From: Nitrospina sp.
GTDB taxonomy: Bacteria; Nitrospinota; Nitrospinia; Nitrospinales; Nitrospinaceae
DNA: 9,860 nucleotides
Reading direction: 5' to 3'
NCBI GenBank assembly: GCA_004357435.1
Contig: SMVS01000021.1
Span: 1-9,860 of the forward strand
Numbering within the stretch: the stretch's first letter is position 1; each line of letters opens with the position of its first letter. Under the pieces are notes generated by a model. The model made no database searches, was not told where the DNA came from, and saw only the letters and a list, made by a program, of their open reading frames with translations. A program made the position numbers and the translations under genes. Shown piece by piece: positions 1 to 5,710 of the stretch.

Positions 1-1316
1 TCGTCGATACCATCCACCTGGCCGATTTTGTAACGGCGGTGTTGTTTGGTTTCCACTCTGCCGTTCTGGAACACGACCATGGACCCGACCGCGTTGGTGC
101 CGAAGGTGTTGGAGATGTCGAACCCCTCGATCACCGCCGGGAAGTTTTTGAGCCCGAGGCTCTCCTGCAATTCTTCCAGACTGCGGGTGGCGACATCGCC
201 CTGATCGACCTCGTTGCGCAGGGCGAAGCGCGCGTTTTCGTCGGCCATCATCACCAGCTCACGCTTTCTGCCTTTGCTCGGCACCTCGATAAGCACCCGG
301 CTCTTTCTTTTTTCGGACAGCCAGCTCTGGATCAGGTCGATGTCCTCGACCGGATACGGCAACAGGATTTCCTCGGGCAGGACCGGCTCGTCGGCGTAGT
401 ATTGTTTCAGGAACGCACTGAGAGTTTCGCGTTCGTCTTCTTCACTGAGGTTTTTCATTTTGAATATTTTTTCGGCGATCATTTTACCGCTTCGGATGAT
501 CAACACCTGCACCATGGCCAGTCCGGATTCCTGGCAACAGGCGATGACGTCCTGGTTCACCAGTGAGGTGGAAATGATTTTCTGTTTGCCGAGCACGGTT
601 TTGACGGCGGAAATTTTGTCGCGGTACACCGCCGCCTCTTCGTAACGTTGTTCCGATGACGCCGATTTCATTTTTTCTTTCAAACTGGCGGCCAACTCGC
701 TGTTCTTGCCCTTGAGGAACAGGATGACATCCTGCACCACGCGCGCGTAATCTTGCGGCGATACCAAACCGGCGCACGGCGCGAGACAGCGCTTCATCTG
801 ATAATTCAGGCAGGGCCGGCGTTTCGGAGTGCCATCCAAAGCGTCGCTACTCTGCCGGAGCGGAAAAATTTTGTAGATCAAGCGGATGGTCTCGCGCACT
901 TCCTTGACCATGGTGTAGGGGCCAAAATAAGTGGCGCCGTCCTTGCGCATTTTGCGCACCACCTCGAGGCGCGGGTAGACCTCCTGCGTGGTCAGCCGGA
1001 TATAAGGATAATGCTTGTCATCTTTTAACAGAACGTTGTAGCGCGGCTGGTGCTTTTTAACGAAGTTGCTTTCCAGGATGAGGGCTTCCTGCTCGGTCTG
1101 CGTGGTCAGCACCTTGAGGTCGCGCACCTTGTTGACGAACACGCGGGTGCGCGGCGCCTGGCCTCCGCCCTGGGTGAAATACGACCGCACCCGGTGGAAC
1201 AGCGATTTCGCTTTTCCTATGTAAAGGATGCTACCCTTGCCGTCTTTCATGATATAAATTCCGGGGAGCTTGGGCAGGTGATCCAGAATGTCTTGCAGTT
1301 TTTCGGTCAACGTCAT
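1..1316 (-). CDS. uvrC: UvrABC excinuclease subunit C, N-terminal 438 residues (partial, runs off left edge)
   Basis: UvrC makes the two incisions flanking a DNA lesion after damage recognition by UvrA/UvrB in cytoplasmic nucleotide excision repair. The reading frame is open from the ATG at 1316 to the window edge, giving 438 of the roughly 600 residues usual for the family. Visible in order: a GIY-YIG nuclease domain (about residues 15-93, with PGIY, LYIGKAKSL, arginines 42/44 and the ALILE glutamate 82), a cysteine-bearing linker (PCLNYQMKRCLAPC, 168-181), a UVR motif for UvrB contact (about 207-241, RYEEAAVYRDKI), and the start of the RNase H-like endonuclease domain with GFDIS at 399-403 (Asp400). 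The helix-hairpin-helix end lies outside the window. Odd: position 156 is Ser (RQS) where E. coli UvrC has a Cys. The Shine-Dalgarno-like GGGAGG lies only one base before the ATG, so the TTG at codon 3, seven bases from GGAGG, is an alternative start. The identification is secure; the start is less so. Confidence 0.97.
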   Translation of the reverse strand, partial: MTLTEKLQDILDHLPKLPGIYIMKDGKGSILYIGKAKSLFHRVRSYFTQGGGQAPRTRVFVNKVRDLKVLTTQTEQEALILESNFVKKHQPRYNVLLKDDKHYPYIRLTTQEVYPRLEVVRKMRKDGATYFGPYTMVKEVRETIRLIYKIFPLRQSSDALDGTPKRRPCLNYQMKRCLAPCAGLVSPQDYARVVQDVILFLKGKNSELAASLKEKMKSASSEQRYEEAAVYRDKISAVKTVLGKQKIISTSLVNQDVIACCQESGLAMVQVLIIRSGKMIAEKIFKMKNLSEEDERETLSAFLKQYYADEPVLPEEILLPYPVEDIDLIQSWLSEKRKSRVLIEVPSKGRKRELVMMADENARFALRNEVDQGDVATRSLEELQESLGLKNFPAVIEGFDISNTFGTNAVGSMVVFQNGRVETKQHRRYKIGQVDGID

Positions 1317-1356
1317 GCCTCCCGCGACGCAATTTCGATAGTGTTCATTGGCATAG

Positions 1357-1362
1357 ATTATA
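1357..1362 (-). promoter_or_regulatory. Probable -10 box for uvrC
   Basis: The minus strand reads TATAAT here, a perfect sigma70 -10 consensus, about 40 bases upstream of the uvrC ATG. No good -35 hexamer is seen at 16-19 bp upstream (the strand is G-rich there), so the assignment rests on the -10 box and its position in the divergent spacer. Confidence 0.5.
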
Positions 1363-1417
1363 TCGTACTAGGTCCCCCGCCAGCCACCCCTCTTCTCCGG
1401 CCATCCCTCCTTAACCA

Positions 1418-1447
1418 TTGATTTAAAATAATATTCCGGGCTATACT
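1418..1447 (+). promoter_or_regulatory. Sigma70-like promoter of the NSS transporter gene
   Basis: TTGATT (1418-1423), an 18-bp spacer and TATACT (1442-1447) match the sigma70 consensus at 4 of 6 and 5 of 6 positions. The expected transcription start, about seven bases after the -10 box, falls at about 1454, within a couple of bases of the ATG at 1456. The mRNA would therefore have almost no leader, which agrees with the absence of any Shine-Dalgarno sequence there. Confidence 0.55.
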
Positions 1448-1455
1448 TTTTTTCT

Positions 1456-2811
1456 ATGACCAATGGCGCCAACAACCGTGGATTTTGGGGGAGCCGCATG
1501 GGTTTCATTCTGGCGGCGTCTGGGTCGGCGGTGGGCCTGGGCAACATCTGGAAATTCCCCTACATCGTCGGCCAAAACGGCGGCGGCGCGTTTGTCCTGG
1601 TCTACCTGGCCTGCATCGCCCTGGTCGGACTGCCCATCATGCTGTCCGAGTTTACGCTGGGACGAAAAACCGGGCTCAATCCTGTGGGCGCTTTTCAAAC
1701 CCTCCGGCCCAATACCCCGTGGGTTGGGATCGGCTTCATGGGAGTGTTCGCCGGCTTTCTGATCCTTTCGTTTTACGGCGTGGTGGGCGGGTGGACCCTT
1801 GCTTATGTGGTCAATTCCATCACCCAAAGTGTCAGTCATTTTTCTTCGTCACAGGAGGCGGGACAATTCTTCGGAAACTTCATAACCAACACCTGGGAAG
1901 TCCTGTTCTATCACACTCTGTTCATGGGCCTGTGCATGGCCATCGTGATCCGCGGCGTGCATGGCGGCATCGAAAAGGCCTGCAACATCCTGATGCCCGC
2001 GTTGGTGGTCATGCTGTTGTTGTTGATGGTGCGGTCGCTGACTCTGCCGGGCGCGATGGAAGGGGTGCGGTTTTATTTGTATCCCGACTTCAGCAAGATC
2101 ACTCCGCAGGTGGTCCTGCTGGCCATGGGGCAGGCTTTTTTCTCGCTCAGTCTGGGCATGGGTGCCATGATCACCTACGGCAGTTATCTTTCAGCCAGGG
2201 AAAACCTGACCTCCGCCACCCTGTATGTGGTTTTGTTCGACACGCTCATCGCCCTGTTGATGGGCATGGTCATTTTCCCGGCCGTGTTTGCCGTCGGCCT
2301 CGAACCTACGGAAGGACCGAGCCTGGTGTTCAACGTATTGCCCACGGTGTTTTCCAACATGCCCTTCGGCGCCGGGGTGTCCGTACTGTTTTTCGCCCTG
2401 CTCGCCATCGCCGCCATCACCTCGGGTATTTCCCTGCTGGAGGCGGTGGTGGCCTACTTCATCGACCAACGCGGGTGGACCCGCAAACAAGCGGTACTCG
2501 TTATGGGGAGCGTGATCTATTTGCTGGGAGTGCCCTCGGGTCTGTCCTTCGGCGTGCTGGCCGATTTTAAACTGATGGGCATGACGTTCTTTGATGTCGT
2601 TGATAACGTCGCATCCAATTACCTTCTGCCTCTGGGCGGCATGCTGACCGCCATCTTCGTGGGCTGGGTCTGGGGCACCCGGGAGGCACACCGGGAGATC
2701 GAACGCTACGAAACAAAATTTCATTGGGGGGCCTACTGGGAGTTCGTTCTGCGCTATGTCGCCCCGGTTGCCGTGGCTCTGGTATTTTTAGCCAAATTCT
2801 TTCCAGAATAG
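1456..2811 (+). CDS. Neurotransmitter:sodium symporter (NSS/SNF, LeuT-fold) family transporter
   Basis: An inner-membrane, sodium-coupled secondary transporter of 451 residues, probably for an amino acid or related amine; the substrate cannot be read from sequence. About 11 hydrophobic segments are visible (near residues 15-37, 43-64, 90-118, 145-166, 174-196, 218-242, 252-282, 304-335, 345-366, 385-406 and 427-447), matching the short MhsT/Tyt1-like bacterial form rather than 12-helix LeuT. By alignment from memory to LeuT, TM1 GSAVGLGN gives Gly23, Ala25, Val26 and Asn30 of the sodium sites; Tyr107 matches LeuT Tyr108; Phe229, Ser230 and Ser232 match the TM6 substrate/Na1 segment; Ala319, Thr322 and Ser323 match Na2. 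The inner gate Arg8, Trp11 and Asp337 is present; because Arg8 and Trp11 lie before Met15, they support the start at 1456. The outer-gate Arg30 of LeuT is Lys33 here, facing Asp383. Transcribed alone, divergent from uvrC. Confidence 0.95.
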   Translation: MTNGANNRGFWGSRMGFILAASGSAVGLGNIWKFPYIVGQNGGGAFVLVYLACIALVGLPIMLSEFTLGRKTGLNPVGAFQTLRPNTPWVGIGFMGVFAGFLILSFYGVVGGWTLAYVVNSITQSVSHFSSSQEAGQFFGNFITNTWEVLFYHTLFMGLCMAIVIRGVHGGIEKACNILMPALVVMLLLLMVRSLTLPGAMEGVRFYLYPDFSKITPQVVLLAMGQAFFSLSLGMGAMITYGSYLSARENLTSATLYVVLFDTLIALLMGMVIFPAVFAVGLEPTEGPSLVFNVLPTVFSNMPFGAGVSVLFFALLAIAAITSGISLLEAVVAYFIDQRGWTRKQAVLVMGSVIYLLGVPSGLSFGVLADFKLMGMTFFDVVDNVASNYLLPLGGMLTAIFVGWVWGTREAHREIERYETKFHWGAYWEFVLRYVAPVAVALVFLAKFFPE

Positions 2812-2827
2812 GTTGAATTCCCCGGCA

Positions 2828-2852
2828 TTAGATTCGTAATACTAAATTTTTT
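2828..2852 (+). terminator. Possible intrinsic terminator after the transporter gene
   Basis: TTAG-ATT, a 3-base loop, AAT, one bulged A and CTAA can form a short stem, followed directly by a run of six T (2847-2852), 16 bases beyond the stop codon. The stem is AT-rich and therefore weak; the T run and position are the main support. Confidence 0.35.
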
Positions 2853-2887
2853 AAACAGTTTTGAACTTTTTATCTCGTCATTCCTGC

Positions 2888-2900
2888 CAAGAAATTCTTG
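2888..2900. promoter_or_regulatory. Palindrome overlapping the -35 box of the kinase promoter (operator candidate)
   Basis: CAAGAA, one base, TTCTTG is a perfect 6+6 inverted repeat. Its right arm overlaps the first three bases of the TTGACA -35 hexamer at 2898-2903. A dimeric regulator bound here would compete with RNA polymerase. The palindrome and overlap are seen directly; the regulatory role is inferred. Confidence 0.35.
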
Positions 2901-2925
2901 ACACCTTGAATTTATAATTTACAAT
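2898..2925 (+). promoter_or_regulatory. Strong sigma70-like promoter for the histidine kinase gene
   Basis: A perfect TTGACA (2898-2903), a 16-bp spacer and TACAAT (2920-2925, 5 of 6) lie in AT-rich DNA. The expected start is near 2932. A TATAAT at 2913-2918 is too close to this -35 box to pair with it but adds to the AT-richness. This is the best promoter in the window. Confidence 0.65.
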
Positions 2926-2931
2926 TAAAGT

Positions 2932-3101
2932 ATAAGTAAAACAGTCACTTTCCAATCAAACTTCAGCGTAACGATATTTTACGCCCAAACATAACTTCAT
3001 TGGGGTAATATAATTTATTTTCGTTGAAGCCTTGGGAAGAGCACACGATCCGCCAATGCTGATTAGCCAGTAGCGGGTCTAAAATTATAAGGCGCATCTC
3101 A
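2932..3101 (+). other. Long (about 170-nt) untranslated leader of the kinase gene, with inverted repeats
   Basis: No coding frame is supported between the predicted transcription start and the ATG at 3102. Two inverted repeats are visible. GCGTAA (2966-2971) and TTACGC (2979-2984) flank a 7-base loop. GATCCGC (3047-3053) and GCGGGTC (3073-3079) can form a 7-bp stem with one G-U pair when transcribed, with a short GCT/AGC pairing inside. The second stem ends 9 bases before the AAGG ribosome site at 3089-3092. No known riboswitch class is recognised. A second TATAAT at 3009-3014 has no matching -35 box. Confidence 0.4.
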
Positions 3102-4334
3102 ATGAATAAGATCCATAAAGAATTGGATAAAAAGTACGCCGATGCTGTCATCTTGACCATTATGGTCAGCGTGGTCGGCATCAACTATTTTATTTACTCC
3201 AAACTGGCCTTTCTGGATTTTTATTTTTTACTCGTCGTCATGGCTGGTTACACCCTGGGCAAACGGTTCGCCGTCTTGGGAGCTTTTTTCACGATCCTCA
3301 TGGTCTGGGTTTTTATTCTGTCCAACCAGGGTGAATACCTGACCGAAGGCGGTATCAGTGACGTCAATTGGAATTTGACGATTTGGGGCGGGTTTTTGGT
3401 TCTTGCCGCGTGGCTGATCGGCAGTTTATCTGAAAAACTGAAAGAAGAGTTGCAGGAAAGCAACCGTCTGCGCAAAGATTTGGACCGGGAAAGAGAGTTG
3501 CTGGAAGTTTCCAACAGAAAGCTGAGCCGCTATAACCAGGGACTGGAAACCGCCATAGCGGCCCGCACCCTGGAATTGAAAAGAAGCAATCAGGATCTAA
3601 TGAGTTTCGCTTCCATCGCCTCCCACGATTTACAGGAGCCCTTGCGCAAAATCGTGGCGTTCGGTGACCGCCTCGACAAATATTTACCTGAAGATGACGC
3701 CAAGCCTCGGGAGTATTTGAGACGCATGCAAAATTCTGCTGGTCGCATGCAGGGCTTTATTCAGGGACTTCTGCAACTGTCATCGGTGACGTCGAAAGCA
3801 AAACCATTTGAACCCACTGATTTGGAGGAGATCCTTAAGGATGTGATGTCCGATCTGGAAGTGCGGTTGGAAAAAACCAAAGGAAAAGTGGAGTTTGGAT
3901 TTTTACCCTCTTTGCAAGCCGACCCGTTGCAGATACACCAACTGTTCCTCAACCTGATCGGCAACGCACTTAAATTTCACCGGGAAGAGGTGCCACCCGT
4001 GATCCGTTTATCCGCCCGGCCCAATGGCTCCGGCTCCTGGGAAATCACCGTGGAGGACAACGGCATCGGCATTCAACTGCAACACATGGATCGTGTGTTC
4101 AATCCGTTCGAACGGTTTTCAGAGGGCGGCTCAACACAAGGCAGTGGCATGGGCCTGGCCATTTGCCAAAAGATCGTGACCCGCCACCACGGCACCATTT
4201 CCGTTTTCAGCGGAGAGGGTCAAGGCACCACCTTTCAGATCATTTTGCCGGAAAAACAACCCTTGGAAGATCCCCACCCAATCACCCTGCCCGACAGGAT
4301 CCAAAATCCCGATGACGAGCCAATGAGTTTCTGA
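3102..4334 (+). CDS. Membrane-bound sensor histidine kinase (orphan)
   Basis: A 410-residue two-component sensor that should autophosphorylate on His175 and pass phosphate to an unlinked response regulator. The N-terminus carries about four hydrophobic segments (near 15-33, 36-51, 56-74, 93-109) with only short loops, so sensing may occur in or near the membrane. A charged, coiled-coil-like linker (about 110-165) replaces any obvious HAMP or PAS domain. The HisKA box reads ASHDLQEPLRKI (173-184), the style seen in phytochrome-type kinases. The HATPase_c domain has the N box LNLIGNALKF (Asn288), G1 DNGIGI (319-324), F box FNPFERF (333-339) and G2 GSGMGLAI (347-354), so all catalytic boxes are intact. 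A 20-odd-residue proline-rich tail follows. AAGG at 3089-3092 is an acceptable ribosome site. No response regulator lies next to it: the upstream gene is a transporter and the downstream gene is convergent purM. The signal is unknown. Confidence 0.93.
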   Translation: MNKIHKELDKKYADAVILTIMVSVVGINYFIYSKLAFLDFYFLLVVMAGYTLGKRFAVLGAFFTILMVWVFILSNQGEYLTEGGISDVNWNLTIWGGFLVLAAWLIGSLSEKLKEELQESNRLRKDLDRERELLEVSNRKLSRYNQGLETAIAARTLELKRSNQDLMSFASIASHDLQEPLRKIVAFGDRLDKYLPEDDAKPREYLRRMQNSAGRMQGFIQGLLQLSSVTSKAKPFEPTDLEEILKDVMSDLEVRLEKTKGKVEFGFLPSLQADPLQIHQLFLNLIGNALKFHREEVPPVIRLSARPNGSGSWEITVEDNGIGIQLQHMDRVFNPFERFSEGGSTQGSGMGLAICQKIVTRHHGTISVFSGEGQGTTFQIILPEKQPLEDPHPITLPDRIQNPDDEPMSF

Positions 4335-4437
4335 TCCCGCGCCACTGGCGAGACCAACTCTTTGCAAAATGATTGTGCGGCGGGTCCAGCAAAAGAAAAG
4401 ACGCAAGAGTCCATCGGTCGCCCTGCATTGGGTTATG

Positions 4438-4457
4438 ACCGGAGGGTCGCTCCCGGT
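4438..4457. terminator. Hairpin between convergent kinase and purM genes (weak terminator candidate)
   Basis: ACCGG (4438-4442) and CCGGT (4453-4457) form a 5-bp stem, extendable by two pairs across a bulge, in the 132-bp spacer 4335-4466. It lies about 10 bases past the purM stop and about 100 past the kinase stop. Neither strand has a T run directly after it, so intrinsic termination is doubtful. The rest of the spacer shows no supported gene. Confidence 0.25.
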
Positions 4458-4466
4458 TCAGGCAAA

Positions 4467-5558
4467 TTAAACTTTTTGAAAATGCGCGCCGCAAGCCTTG
4501 ATGTTTTTGGAAGGGATGAGCACTTCCTTGCCCTGGATGGTTTCCACGTAACCGATTCCGTGGCAGGAGATGCCGTGCTGTTGGCAAATGGCATGCACCT
4601 GATCGGCGTCGTTGGCGCTTTTCACAATGACGCAGAATCCCACGCCCATGTTGAAGACCTCATACATTTCGCTGTCGCTGATCGCGCCGCGTTGCTGAAT
4701 CAGAGAAAATACCGGGGGAACATCGGGTAGCGGGTCGATCACAAAACGGATGTTGTCCTTCTGCACGCGATTCAAATTTGACAGGCCGCCGCCGGTGATG
4801 TGCACCATGGCTTTGAGTTCGATCCCCGCATCCAGCATTGCCAGCACCGGGGCAACATAAAGGGTTGTCGGCTCCAGCAGTTCCGAACCGACGGTACGGT
4901 TGAGCGATTCCTCGAACCGATTGACGTTGGCCTGTTGTTCCGCGCGCGTTGCGCCCAGTAAAACCTTGCGTGCCAGGGTCAGACCGTTGGCATGCACCCC
5001 GCTGGCGGCCAGTCCCAGAACCAGGTCACCGTGTTGAATGTTTTGCCCGGTATTAACGTGATCCAGCCGCACTTTGCCGACAGCGGCGCCAATGAGGTCA
5101 ATGCCCTGAATGATCTCCGCGATCTGCGAAATTTCTCCACCGGAAATACTGACCTCTGCCTGCCGCGCGCCTGCGGCCAACCCCCGCCCCAGTTCACCGA
5201 AAACTTTGGGGTCGGTGTGGGAACAGGCGATGTAGTCCACCATGCTGAACGGGCGGGCGCCCAGACAGATGAGGTCATTCACGTTCATCGCCACGCAGTC
5301 GATGCCAATGGTGTCGTATTGGTTCATCATTTCGGCCACCATCATTTTAGTGCCGACACCGTCGGTGCATAACGCAATGCCATCGCCATTGCCGATATCG
5401 ATGACATTGGCAAAATAACCAATATCCGCTTTCACCGGAAAGCCAGGGCAGAACTCCCTGCTCGGCAGAATATGCTGCAAGAGGGCGGACAAGGCGGAAC
5501 CCGCGCCTGTGTGGCTCACCCCACTGGCTTCGTATTTGGAAGTTTCTGAATCAGACAT
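4467..5558 (-). CDS. purM: Phosphoribosylformylglycinamidine cyclo-ligase (AIR synthetase)
   Basis: PurM closes the imidazole ring of FGAM, using ATP, to give aminoimidazole ribonucleotide in cytoplasmic de novo purine synthesis. The 363-residue product is close to the family's usual 340-350. Visible: N-terminal YEASGV (9-14); a Gly-rich GAGSAL (18-23); DGVGTK (66-71) and the IDCVAMNVNDLICLGARP core (86-103); GGEISQIAEII (140-150); GLAASGVHANGLTLARKVL (182-200); and the C-terminal MVHITGGGL (251-259) and EMYEVFNMGVGF (297-308), hallmarks of the PurM family. Odd: the middle motif is GGEI rather than the GGETAEMPG of the E. coli-type enzyme. I recall GGEI forms from archaeal-type PurM; the other family signatures argue against SelD, ThiL or HypE. 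No Shine-Dalgarno precedes the ATG. TATAAC (5570-5575 on the minus strand) about 11 bases upstream could be a -10 box giving a very short leader, but no -35 is clear. Confidence 0.93.
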   Translation of the reverse strand: MSDSETSKYEASGVSHTGAGSALSALLQHILPSREFCPGFPVKADIGYFANVIDIGNGDGIALCTDGVGTKMMVAEMMNQYDTIGIDCVAMNVNDLICLGARPFSMVDYIACSHTDPKVFGELGRGLAAGARQAEVSISGGEISQIAEIIQGIDLIGAAVGKVRLDHVNTGQNIQHGDLVLGLAASGVHANGLTLARKVLLGATRAEQQANVNRFEESLNRTVGSELLEPTTLYVAPVLAMLDAGIELKAMVHITGGGLSNLNRVQKDNIRFVIDPLPDVPPVFSLIQQRGAISDSEMYEVFNMGVGFCVIVKSANDADQVHAICQQHGISCHGIGYVETIQGKEVLIPSKNIKACGAHFQKV

Positions 5559-5606
5559 TTTATTTTCAGGTTATAAATGCAGGAGCGTTGGCGGAACTAT
5601 ACCATC

Positions 5607-5621
5607 CCTTGCAGGGGAGGC
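5607..5621 (-). repeat. Dispersed GC-rich repeat, copy 1 (purM-dehydrogenase spacer)
   Basis: On the minus strand this reads GCCTCCCCTGCAAGG, matching the two tandem copies at 7341-7375 except for one missing A. On the plus strand CCC (5606-5608) and GGG pair around TTGCA, and CCAT (5602-5605) and ATGG (5624-5627) give outer arms, so the unit is an imperfect palindrome. The 152-bp spacer 5559-5710 holds no supported gene. Confidence 0.5.
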
Positions 5622-5682
5622 AAATGGCTTACCTCTTATGTCATGCCTTGAAATTATTGGGCGCAAGAAGTTTATGACCCTT

Positions 5683-5709
5683 CTGCTCCGGGCCTTCAGC
5701 CGCGGGCAG
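5683..5709 (-). other. GC-rich hairpin directly after the dehydrogenase stop codon
   Basis: On the minus strand, outer CTGC/GCAG, then CCG/CGG and GGC/GCC pair around a TGAAG loop, giving about ten base pairs with two bulges, beginning two bases after the stop codon. No T run follows, so it is better read as a 3'-end stabilising hairpin or a poor terminator. Confidence 0.35.
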
Positions 5710-5710
5710 G

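Noticed and set aside
39..566. A 175-codon plus-strand frame at the left edge
   Set aside because: It is antisense to uvrC, which reads through the region with recognisable domain motifs.
1498..1500. Alternative transporter start at Met15 with a GGGGGAG sequence upstream
   Set aside because: It would remove the conserved Arg8 and Trp11 inner-gate residues.
1485..2570. A 361-codon open frame inside the transporter gene
   Set aside because: Same strand but shifted frame; the translation is Arg/His/Gly-rich without hydrophobic segments, whereas the overlapping frame is a clear NSS transporter.
3009..3014. TATAAT in the kinase leader as a second promoter
   Set aside because: No -35-like hexamer at 16-19 bp upstream; AT-rich DNA gives such matches by chance.
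4438..4457. Strong bidirectional terminator between the kinase and purM genes
   Set aside because: The stem is short and bulged and neither strand has a T run directly after it; kept only as a low-confidence hairpin.
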